64,000 bases of DNA from Halomarina litorea (GTDB lineage Archaea > Halobacteriota > Halobacteria > Halobacteriales > Haloarculaceae): the NCBI RefSeq assembly GCF_024227715.1, contig NZ_CP100452.1, positions 30,506-94,505 of the forward strand, given 5' to 3'. Position 1 is the stretch's first letter. Every line of letters starts with the position of its first letter. Positions 43,220-50,337 of this stretch are shown one piece after another. The position numbers and the translations under genes were made by a program. Below the pieces are notes generated by a model, which made no database searches, was not told the origin of the DNA, and saw only the letters and a list, made by a program, of their open reading frames with translations.

Positions 43220-44347
43220 TCAGAGGCCGACGCTCATCCAGAGGAGCGTCCGCACGCCGGGGACGAGGACGAACCCGAGGACGGCGAGCAACAGGGCGTT
43301 CGAGAGTCGGGGGACCGCGCTGACCACCCGGTCGTCGAACATCCAGACGACGGCGAGGGCGACGGCGACCTGCACGAGCAACACGGGGAGGGCCGCTCCC
43401 GCCCACTGCACGACCGACGCGGGGAGCGCTGCCCGCGAGAGGTCGACGAGCACCTGGTAGAGCGGGTTGGTCGCCTCGTAGGCCGTCGGCAGGCCGAGCG
43501 CGACCGCCCAGTCGATTCCGACGACGCTCGCCACGCCGTTGACCGCGAACCCCCAGAGGACGACCAGTCCGGCCGCGCTGGTGCCCGCGAGGACGTGCGG
43601 GAACAGCCGCGCGAGGGCCGTCCAGAGGACCACCGCGAGCAGCGACGCCCCTCCGAGGACGACGAGTGGAACCGCCGGGTAGGCCCCGAGGTCAGGCGTA
43701 CTGGTGGCCGCGACGACGAAGCGTCCGAGCGCGAGGCCGAGGGCCGCCAGTCCGGCGAACAGCAGGGGACGCTCGTAGCGGTCGCTCACCCCCCAGTCGA
43801 CCAGCAGGACGCTCCCCACGAGGGCGAGAAGCGCGAGGAGCGCGAGCGTGAGGGTGAGCATCGGCCCCGCGAGCAGGAGGTTGGTCGGGTAGCCGACCGT
43901 GTCCGCCAGCCCGCGCGGGTAGGTGGCGCTCACGTCGCGGAGCGTGAGCACCACGCCCGCCAGCAGGACGAACGGGACCAGCGCGTAGAAGAAGCGCCGT
44001 CCGCTGCCGAGGTCACGACGCAGGGAGAGCGACAGGAACCCCAGCAGGAGGAACGCGAGCACGAGGGTGGTCACCGCCGTCCCGAGGAGCGTCGCGCCGG
44101 GGAGGGCGACGAGGCCGGTGGCCGTCGCACAGCCCTCGTGGTGGACCGAGACGACGCCTCCCTGGAGCGTCGCGCACTCGGCGGCGTACGCCTCGGCGTA
44201 CAGCGGGCCGAGGAGGTGCGGCCAGAGGAACCCGTCGTACAGCAGCCCCCGCGAGACCAACATGCCGCCCGAGAGCAGCGCTACCAGCCCGGCGAGCGTC
44301 CCCAGCCACGCCTGTAGCGGGTCGACTCGATGTTGCAACGTTGCCAT
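43220..44347 (-). CDS. DUF63 family membrane protein
   Basis: This 375-residue integral membrane protein has about nine or ten hydrophobic segments. It is longer than its paralogue at 41016 through an N-terminal region with WPHLLGPLYAEAYAAECATL (about 42-61) and a Cys/His cluster (VSVHHEGCATATGLV) in an external loop. The DUF63 core is seen in GFAVNGVASVVGIDWAVAL (about 265-283) and the C-terminal LVPGVRTLLWMSVG. Its function is unknown. It lies between two genes for exported or soluble unknown proteins on the same strand. Confidence 0.82.
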   Translation of the reverse strand: MATLQHRVDPLQAWLGTLAGLVALLSGGMLVSRGLLYDGFLWPHLLGPLYAEAYAAECATLQGGVVSVHHEGCATATGLVALPGATLLGTAVTTLVLAFLLLGFLSLSLRRDLGSGRRFFYALVPFVLLAGVVLTLRDVSATYPRGLADTVGYPTNLLLAGPMLTLTLALLALLALVGSVLLVDWGVSDRYERPLLFAGLAALGLALGRFVVAATSTPDLGAYPAVPLVVLGGASLLAVVLWTALARLFPHVLAGTSAAGLVVLWGFAVNGVASVVGIDWAVALGLPTAYEATNPLYQVLVDLSRAALPASVVQWAGAALPVLLVQVAVALAVVWMFDDRVVSAVPRLSNALLLAVLGFVLVPGVRTLLWMSVGL

Positions 44348-44450
44348 ACGGTAGATGGCGCACCGACCTTCATACGTTCTCTGGGGAGTGACCTACCGGA
44401 CGGTAGTCACCACGCGGTAAGGAGGAGAGGGGACGATAGGTGGGGGCGTC

Positions 44451-44760
44451 TCACGGGGCCGACTCGGCCGAGTCGGCGGCCCGGTCGGACGAGAGGTCTC
44501 GCTGATTCGGGCCGTCCCCGTCGCTCGGGGCGGCGGGCGCGTCGGCAGGCAGTGTGAGGGGTTCGACACCGACGAGTGCGGCGTGCAGGCGCTCGAGCGG
44601 ACCGAGACAGACCCGCGGGTCCGTCTCGTCGGGCGGCGCGTCCGCGCCGAGTGCCGCTACCGGGCGCTCGTCTCGAAACCCACTGGTCACCTCGGTGGGT
44701 GCGGCGGCGTCCGGCGGGTCCGCGTCCTCGTCTCCCGATGGTTCTCGGGCGGTGAGGGGG
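44451..44760 (-). pseudogene. out-of-frame C-terminal coding segment of the upstream gene
   Basis: From about 44755 downward the coding character (acidic residues, G/C third positions) moves from the frame of the gene starting at 45163 to the next frame, giving REPSGDEDADPPDAAA and continuing for about 100 residues to a stop at 44451. The switch lies at or near a run of five G at 44756-44760. A one-base loss in the gene or in the sequence would explain it. Confidence 0.5.
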
Positions 44761-45163
44761 CGGACGAGTCGGGACCGGGCGCGCCAAGGGCGGCGGCCGT
44801 CGCCACCCGGAGCGTCGGCGTGTGCATGAATCCCCTGACGGTGTCCACGTCGCCGTCGGTCAGGGTGTAGCCCGTCGTGACCGTTCCGCCCGGTTCGAGC
44901 CAGCAGAGGAACTCCGCGTAGGCACCCGGGTAGCGGGTCCACCCGTCCGTCCGTCCGCCGAGCGTCACCGTCTCGGGGTCGACCAACGCCGGAAACCGGT
45001 CCTGGACGCGGACCGCGACGGGGTCCGGACGCGACGACTCAAGCCGGAGACGGAAGGTCGGACCGTCCGGTCCACGGACGAGCGACTTCACGAGGGAGAC
45101 CCCGTCGCGGTCGGTCCGCGTCGCCGTCGGTTCGAGTACGATCCGCCTGCCTGTCGCCGTCAT
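44687..45163 (-). CDS. hypothetical protein, apparently frameshifted near its C-terminus
   Basis: The intact frame encodes 158 residues. The first 125 look like a beta-rich domain (SLVKSLVRGPDGPTFRLRLE, about 24-43; DRFPALVDPETVTLGG; EFLCWLEPGGTVTTGYTL, about 83-100) that may bind another protein or a surface layer. The last 30 residues turn into a Pro/Arg-rich sequence of non-coding type, while a neighbouring frame takes up acidic coding character. The natural product would then be about 237 residues. I do not recognise the family. It is on the same strand as the DUF63 gene downstream. Confidence 0.6.
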   Translation of the reverse strand: MTATGRRIVLEPTATRTDRDGVSLVKSLVRGPDGPTFRLRLESSRPDPVAVRVQDRFPALVDPETVTLGGRTDGWTRYPGAYAEFLCWLEPGGTVTTGYTLTDGDVDTVRGFMHTPTLRVATAAALGAPGPDSSAPSPPENHRETRTRTRRTPPHPPR

Positions 45164-45202
45164 GTCGTCATGGTCGGAAGTGTCGCCCGCCGGTCGGGCG
45201 GG

Positions 45203-45262
45203 CGTTCGTCGACGTGCCGTCCGTCGACGTGCCGTTCGTCGGTGTACCGTTCGTCGACGCGT
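45203..45262. repeat. four tandem 15-bp repeats
   Basis: Four consecutive copies of a CGTTCGTCGACGTGC-like unit, with one to four differences between copies, lie in the spacer between the gene at 45163 and the acidic exported protein gene. The unit length of 15 keeps reading frame, so it may be a remnant of coding sequence. Confidence 0.6.
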
Positions 45263-45286
45263 CAGCGGGGGTGTCGGACCGCGGGC

Positions 45287-46039
45287 TCAGAGGCGGCGGG
45301 CCTCGAAGTCACCGTCGGCCTCCCACTCGAGCTGGACGCCCGTGCCGCGGAACTCGAGTTCGTCGGATTTCCACTCCAAGCGAATCTCGCCCGTGATGTC
45401 GAGTTCCTTGTTCTCGTCGTCCCACTCGAGCTGGATGTCCTGGCCCTTGTACTCGATCTCGCCGTCGTCGTCCTCGAAGGACTCGGTGTCGCCCACCGCG
45501 TCGAGTTCGATGTCCGCGCCGTCGGCTTCGAGGTCGATGGACTCCGACCCGATGTCGAGCGTGACTTCGAGGTCGTCGCCACCGTTGTCGGACTCGAAGT
45601 CGAGGCGGACGTCGCCGTCCGTGATGGCGAGTTCGACGTCCTGGTCGCCGTTGTTCGTCTCGAAGCTCAGGTCGCCGTAGTCGAACTCGATGTTGCGGTC
45701 GTCGTCGCGCTCGTAGTCGAGGCGGTCACCGCTCCTGACGGCCTGCCCAGAGACGTCGCCTCCGGCGACCGCGTTCGGACCGGCCCCGCCGCTCGGGGCG
45801 GCGACCGAACCGGGACCGCTCCCGGCCCCGCCACCGCCGCCGATGTCGACCGAAGTGCGCGCCCCGTCGGGGCCGAGGTCGACGGATCCGGGACCCTGTG
45901 GTCCACCCACCGCGCCCGGGCCGACGCCCGGCTCGATGGCGGCCTGCTGTGCGACGATGGTGCCGCCGGCACCAAGCGAGATGGCCGCGAGCGAGACGCC
46001 CGCCGCCTTGAGACACTGCCGTCGTGAGAACTTCGCCAT
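45287..46039 (-). CDS. Tat-exported acidic repeat protein, DFEARR family, copy 1
   Basis: This 250-residue protein starts with a twin-arginine signal (SRRQCLKAAG at about 5-14, then VSLAAISLGAGG). A Gly/Pro linker of about 70 residues is followed by a very acidic region of repeated short strands with DGDV, DLEV and EIEYKG words. The last residues are DFEARRL. Copies 2 and 3 (47836 and 56759) share the signal, the DRLDYERD entry motif, the FEDD-x-EIEYKG motif and the same C-terminus. It probably acts outside the cell; the function is unknown. The ATG at 46039 was chosen because the Tat motif follows directly; GAGGTACA precedes it. Confidence 0.75.
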   Translation of the reverse strand: MAKFSRRQCLKAAGVSLAAISLGAGGTIVAQQAAIEPGVGPGAVGGPQGPGSVDLGPDGARTSVDIGGGGGAGSGPGSVAAPSGGAGPNAVAGGDVSGQAVRSGDRLDYERDDDRNIEFDYGDLSFETNNGDQDVELAITDGDVRLDFESDNGGDDLEVTLDIGSESIDLEADGADIELDAVGDTESFEDDDGEIEYKGQDIQLEWDDENKELDITGEIRLEWKSDELEFRGTGVQLEWEADGDFEARRL

Positions 46040-46265
46040 TGCTGTGTACCTCGTATCATACACTAGGAGAGACGGTCATAAGCGACATTGAACGGACCAG
46101 TAACGCTCTTTCGGGTCGGTGGGGGGCTTACCGTCCCGAAAGCGAGCGAGTCGTCGGTCGGTCCGCGACGGACCCGGTTTCAGTCTCCCGAGCAGATGGG
46201 GTGACCAAACGTAGTGCAGCTACTCGAGAGCGTCCCGCCGGAGCAGGAACCCGTCGGTGGACCGG

Positions 46266-46736
46266 TCAGCGGACGATTTCGACCACCCCGCAGGACCCGA
46301 GATCGATGCGGTCGGTGCCGCCGTCGACGTCGGTGTCGAACGCCTCGATCCGACAGCCGCTGCCGTCGGTGTTCACGTCCACGTCCCCCCCGTTCGCGGT
46401 GACGACGACGCCGCCCTCGGTGAGCGTGACCGCCTTGCCGTCGCGGTCGAACCGGAGCAACTGGCCGTCCTGCGAGCGCAGGCGGACCTCGACCGTCCCC
46501 CGGCGGGGACGACGGCCCCGGTGGAACCGGAGTCGGTCGGTCACGAGCCGTCGTCGCTCCTCGCGGGTGAACGAGGCGGCGGAGCGGCCGTCGTGGGCGT
46601 CGGCCGCCGCCGTGTCGGCGAGACGGAGTCCGAGGACGCTACCGAGCGTCGCGGCGGCCAGCAGCCGACGCACGCGACCCGGCCGTACTGTCGGACTGTC
46701 GTCTCGTTCTCGTGGAGCGGACTCTCCTTCCCCCAT
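46266..46736 (-). CDS. small exported protein of unknown function
   Basis: This 156-residue protein has an N-terminal Arg-rich start, a hydrophobic segment (LLAAATLGSVLGLRLADTAAA, about 24-44 in part) that may be a signal or anchor, then a helical Arg-rich part and a C-terminal region of short beta strands: KAVTLTEGGVVVTANGGDV, then CRIEAFDTDVDGGTDRI and SCGVVEIV. Two Cys (about 128 and 149) may pair. The repeating short strands recall the neighbouring DFEARR proteins, but the end motif is absent. No family is recognised. Confidence 0.58.
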   Translation of the reverse strand: MGEGESAPRERDDSPTVRPGRVRRLLAAATLGSVLGLRLADTAAADAHDGRSAASFTREERRRLVTDRLRFHRGRRPRRGTVEVRLRSQDGQLLRFDRDGKAVTLTEGGVVVTANGGDVDVNTDGSGCRIEAFDTDVDGGTDRIDLGSCGVVEIVR

Positions 46737-46817
46737 AGTCGGCGATACGAGAAGCGCGGCGATAAGCGTTCGCTAACCAATACCATACTCACAGGTCGGA
46801 GGATACCGACCCGCGGG

Positions 46818-47192
46818 TCAGTCGTCGACGAGAACGATCGCGTCCCCGTAGACCGGGATCTCCTCGGGCGGGGAGAGGTGTTGCAGCCCCCAGTTGCCCA
46901 TCGCCGCGATGATGGGCCGCAGGGACTTCCCGTGGTCGGTCAGCGAGTACTCCACTCGGAAGGGCTTCTCGCTGACGATGGCCCGATCCACGAGGTCGAG
47001 TTCCTCGAGTCCCTCCAGGTTCTCCGAGAGCACCTTGCTCGAGATACCGTCAATCTCGTTCTGTAGCGCCGAGAAGCCGAGCGTCCCGTGTTCGAGTAGC
47101 CGATGGATGATGACCGGTCGCCACTTTTTGCCGATGACGGCGGCGGTCGCGGTGATCGGACACCACTCGTCGGTGACCTGTTCGACGGTCAT
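46818..47192 (-). CDS. HxlR family transcriptional regulator
   Basis: This 124-residue winged-helix protein has the HxlR pattern: an N-terminal Cys in EWCPITATAAVIGKKWRPVI (about 9-28), the recognition segment GTLGFSALQNEIDGISSKVL (about 36-55) and the wing VSEKPFRVEYSLTDHGKSL (about 71-90). The Cys near the N-terminus is often redox- or electrophile-sensitive in HxlR proteins. It is closely similar, also in DNA, to the next HxlR gene at 47334, so the two are a tandem duplication. The ATG at 47192 fits the family length. It may control the neighbouring exported proteins; this is inference. Confidence 0.88.
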   Translation of the reverse strand: MTVEQVTDEWCPITATAAVIGKKWRPVIIHRLLEHGTLGFSALQNEIDGISSKVLSENLEGLEELDLVDRAIVSEKPFRVEYSLTDHGKSLRPIIAAMGNWGLQHLSPPEEIPVYGDAIVLVDD

Positions 47193-47333
47193 GGACCGAA
47201 CCACCGTCTCGTCACGTGCGATGCCTTCCTCATGGCCTTCGGTAGGGAGAGCGGAGCGATAAACGTTTGGTAACACGTGACACACAAATGAGATTCGCAC
47301 GTCGACGGAACGACGCCGGACGGACCGTCCGGG

Positions 47334-47723
47334 TCAGTCGTCGGTCGACGACACGACTTCCTGGTAGACCGGCTGTCCCTCGGGTGGGGAGAGGTGTTGC
47401 ATCCCCCAGTTGCCCATCGCCGCGATGATGGGCCGCAGGGACTTGCCCTGGTCCGACAGGGTGTACTCGACGCGGAACGGGCGCTCGCTGACGATGGCCC
47501 GGTCCACGAGGTGGAGTTCCTCGAGGTACTCGAGGTTCTCCGAGAGCACCTTGCTCGAGATGCCGTCGACTTCGCTTTGCAACGCAGAGAAGCCGAGGCC
47601 CCCGTGTTCGAGTAGCCGATGGATGATGACTGGCCGCCACTTCTTGCCGATGATGGCGGCGGTGGCGGTGACGGGACACCACTGCTGTCCCGCACACCAC
47701 ACTTCGAGTCGCTCTGAGTTCAT
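47334..47723 (-). CDS. HxlR family transcriptional regulator, tandem paralogue
   Basis: This 129-residue regulator is the near-copy of its neighbour. QQWCPVTATAAIIGKKWRPV (about 13-32), GGLGFSALQSEVDGISSKVL and VSERPFRVEYTLSDQGKSL follow in identical spacing. It keeps the N-terminal Cys and has a second one four residues after VEVW-like sequence (Cys10). GAGGTGACC lies just upstream of the ATG at 47723 and is a good ribosome-binding sequence. It lies between the other HxlR gene and DFEARR copy 2, all on one strand. Confidence 0.88.
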   Translation of the reverse strand: MNSERLEVWCAGQQWCPVTATAAIIGKKWRPVIIHRLLEHGGLGFSALQSEVDGISSKVLSENLEYLEELHLVDRAIVSERPFRVEYTLSDQGKSLRPIIAAMGNWGMQHLSPPEGQPVYQEVVSSTDD

Positions 47724-47835
47724 TGGTCACCTCGTTTATCGTCGGGGGCCCGGCCAACCGCGCCCCGATAGGCGGGGCGAGGCTCCCCCGCTCGCGTGCA
47801 GTCGAGCGGGGGACGCCGGGCGGGGTCCGACGATA

Positions 47836-48561
47836 TCAGACGCGGCGTGCCTCGAAGTCGGTCTCGGCGCCGTCGTTCCACTCGAGGGAGACGGTCTCGC
47901 CGACGTACTCGAGTTCGGTGCCGTCGTAGTCGATGGAGACGTTGTCGTCGGCGTACTCGAAGTCGGTCTCGCCGTTGGCCTCGTGTTCGATCTTGACGTC
48001 GCCGGAGACGTCCAGTTCGTTCGTGTTGTCGTCGTACTCGAACTGGATGGCGTCGCCCTTGTACTCGATCTCGCGGTCGTCGTCCTCGAAGGTCTCGGAG
48101 TTGCCCTCGGCTTCGAACTCGATGTCGCCGGTGTCGTTGCGTTCGAAGTCGACCATCTCGCCGCCGACTTCGACCATGACCTCGACGTCACCGTCGCTCA
48201 TCTCGAGGCTGACCTCGACGTCGCCGTCGCTGACGGTCAGTTCGACGTCGCCGTCGGTCGTCTCGAGACTGACGCCCGCATCGACGTCGTCGAGGTCGAT
48301 GTCGCCGTCGTCGGTCTCGAAGGAGACGCCCTCGAAGTCGAACTCGAGGTTGCCGTTCTCGTCGCGCTCGTAGTCGAGGCGGTCGCTACCGCTGCCCGTC
48401 TGTGCGGGGCCGGTGGCGGGACCCGCCACGGCGCCGGGGGCCTGCGGACCGGCAACGGCCGGGCTGAAGTTCCCCGCGCTGATGGTCCCGCCGACGCCCA
48501 GCGAGAGGGCGGCCAGCGAGACGCCGGCTGCCTTGATGTACTGTCGCTTAGAGATGTTCAT
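47836..48561 (-). CDS. exported acidic repeat protein, DFEARR family, copy 2
   Basis: This 241-residue protein starts with a Tat-like signal in which the twin arginines are Lys-Arg (SKRQYIKAAG, about 4-13), then VSLAALSLGVGG. The mature part begins near DRLDYERDENGNLEFDF and consists of repeated acidic beta words such as DGDVELTVSDGDVEVSLEMS cut into about ten-residue units. FEDDDREIEYKGDAIQFEYD (about 165-184) matches the other copies, and the end is DFEARRV. The first 20 codons and the promoter are almost identical to copy 3. It has more DGDV repeats than its paralogues. Surface location is likely; the function is unknown. Confidence 0.75.
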   Translation of the reverse strand: MNISKRQYIKAAGVSLAALSLGVGGTISAGNFSPAVAGPQAPGAVAGPATGPAQTGSGSDRLDYERDENGNLEFDFEGVSFETDDGDIDLDDVDAGVSLETTDGDVELTVSDGDVEVSLEMSDGDVEVMVEVGGEMVDFERNDTGDIEFEAEGNSETFEDDDREIEYKGDAIQFEYDDNTNELDVSGDVKIEHEANGETDFEYADDNVSIDYDGTELEYVGETVSLEWNDGAETDFEARRV

Positions 48562-48639
48562 GGGGTTGGTTGTACCTCCACGCTGAACGAGGGAGGGCGA
48601 CGGAATAAGTATCTGTGAACCGTAACGTAATGCCCTTCC
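48501..48639 (-). repeat. 139-bp repeat: promoter plus signal peptide, copy A
   Basis: Positions 48501-48639 match 57286-57424 with a single difference (C at 48598, T at 57383). The block covers the first 20 codons of the DFEARR gene, a GGAGGT ribosome-binding sequence 12 bases before the ATG, the ATACTTATTC TATA box (48603-48612) and sequence up to 78 bases upstream of the start. Similarity stops abruptly on both sides. Confidence 0.85.
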
Positions 48640-48804
48640 GTACCCCTCCGGGCGTTACGCAACCGTGCCGCGGTTACCTTCACGTACGTCGGTTACGTCC
48701 GAGGTCGGACGCGGAGGCTCCGAGCGCGAGAGAACAATCAAATTTGAGATAGTTAGTCGAGACGGTGTCACCGCTGGCCACCGGGGCGGGCGTCGATGTC
48801 GGTG

Positions 48805-49650
48805 TTACGGGCCGGGGGACTCGGTCTGGGGTTCGGTGGGCGTCGCGGACGGCGTCGTCGCGACCCCCCGGAGGTCCTCGACCTGGTCGACGGCGTCGTC
48901 GACGAGTTCGACCGCCTCCTCGACGAGTGCCTCGGCGTCCTCCAGTTCCTCGATATCGAGGCGGCCGCGCACCTCCTCGACGGTGTCCAGTAGTCGCTCG
49001 ACGCTCCGGCCGGCCGTCCGCTGGGCGCGCGAGGCGGCCCGCACCGCGGTGCGTTCGTCGCGCGTCAGTTCCTCGTCGAAGGCCCGCTGAACCGTTCGGT
49101 CGACGTCGAACAGAGCCGCCCCGGCCAGCCCGAGTTCCGACTCGGCCGTGTCGAGGCTCCCCCCGAGGTCGGCGTTCAGTCCCTCGACGCTCGTGCGCGC
49201 GGAGTCGAGTCCGGAGACGGCGTCCTCGGCGGCCTCCATGCCCTCCCTCAGTTCCTCGAGGATGGTGTCGATGTCGGCGCCGGTGCGGGCGTCGTCCAGC
49301 GCCTCGAGCGCTTCGAGGATAGCTATCTCGGCCTCGAACAGTTTCTCCTCGGCCTCCTCGACGACGTCCTCGGTCTCATCGGCGTCCTCGGCGGCGGCCT
49401 GTAGCGCCAGTTCGGCGCGTCGGAGCGGCGCCTCCGCCGTCTTGAGGTCGGCCAGCACCTCGCGGAGGGTGGCCCGGGCCGCCTCGCGTTCGGACGTGGA
49501 GCGGCCGTCGTCCTCGTCGTCGTCCGTCTGGGCGAGCGGTCCGCCCCGTAAGGTCCCCGGGAGCGCCAGCACCGCGCCGGTGACCGCGAGGAGTTTCAGG
49601 AACACCCGACGCGGTCCCGCGGCTGGTTGCGCTTGCGTGTCTAGTGCCAT
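48805..49650 (-). CDS. exported coiled-coil protein
   Basis: This 281-residue protein has a Tat-like N-terminus (GPRRVFLKLLAVTGAVLALP, about 12-31). The rest is almost wholly helical, rich in Glu, Ala and Asp, with heptad-like spacing (DVVEEAEEKLFEAEIAILEA, about 96-115; DIEELEDAEALVEEAVELVD near 235-254) and a short Thr/Pro tail. It probably forms a long coiled coil at the cell surface or in the membrane interface. No family is recognised. The ATG at 49650 is preferred to the preceding GTG. It lies between DFEARR copy 2 and the third HxlR gene, on the same strand. Confidence 0.7.
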   Translation of the reverse strand: MALDTQAQPAAGPRRVFLKLLAVTGAVLALPGTLRGGPLAQTDDDEDDGRSTSEREAARATLREVLADLKTAEAPLRRAELALQAAAEDADETEDVVEEAEEKLFEAEIAILEALEALDDARTGADIDTILEELREGMEAAEDAVSGLDSARTSVEGLNADLGGSLDTAESELGLAGAALFDVDRTVQRAFDEELTRDERTAVRAASRAQRTAGRSVERLLDTVEEVRGRLDIEELEDAEALVEEAVELVDDAVDQVEDLRGVATTPSATPTEPQTESPGP

Positions 49651-49827
49651 CACGGCCTCTAGCGCAAGCGAGGTATTGAGACTTCTTCGTGGGTTCTGGA
49701 GGGTTCAGCCGGAACACAGGTCAGCCTCGCCGAATACGTCGCGGTTGGTCGGTTTCGGCGAGGTAACCTAGCGGTCGCCGCGAGCGCACGACCGACGAAA
49801 AGGGGCCGTCGACGGAATCGGGCCGGG

Positions 49828-50253
49828 TCACTTGGCGAGTTCGAGCGCGAACGGCGGTTCGGTGTACTCCTCGACGGCCTCCTCGCCGACGGGTACGTCG
49901 AGCCACTCGAGGCCCCATGCGAGCATCGACCCGGTAACGCCCTGAAGCGAGTGTCCTCGCTCGGTCAGCGAGTACTCCACCCGGAAGGGCTTCTCGCTGA
50001 CGATGGCCCGGTCGACGAGGCCGTTCTCCTCGAGGTTGAGGAGGCTCTCGGAGAGCACCTTGCTCGAGAGCCCCTCGATTCGCTCCTGCAACGTGGCGTA
50101 CCCCAGTGGGCCCTGCGTGAGGAGGACGTAGACGATGACGGGGTTCCACTTCCGACCCACAATCTTCGCTACGGTCGCGAGCGTCTGTTCGAACTCGTAC
50201 AGTAGATGCTCGTCGGCTATCGCTCCGTCGAAACGGTCGTGTTTTGCTGGCAT
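49828..50253 (-). CDS. HxlR family regulator without the N-terminal cysteine
   Basis: This 141-residue winged-helix protein has the HxlR pattern ATVAKIVGRKWNPVIVYVLL (about 26-45), GPLGYATLQERIEGLSSKVL (about 48-67) and VSEKPFRVEYSLTERGHSL (about 83-101). The position of the sensor Cys is occupied by another residue (YEFEQTLATV), so a Cys-based switch is not possible; the two paralogues at 46818 and 47334 keep the Cys. The protein has a longer, acidic C-terminus. It probably responds to a different signal or is constitutive. Confidence 0.86.
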   Translation of the reverse strand: MPAKHDRFDGAIADEHLLYEFEQTLATVAKIVGRKWNPVIVYVLLTQGPLGYATLQERIEGLSSKVLSESLLNLEENGLVDRAIVSEKPFRVEYSLTERGHSLQGVTGSMLAWGLEWLDVPVGEEAVEEYTEPPFALELAK

Positions 50254-50337
50254 CGGTCACACCCTGGATTATCTACAGGTAGGGGCTACAAGGGGGATAA
50301 CCCGGACCCGAACCACGGCGGTTCCCCCGGAGTTACC

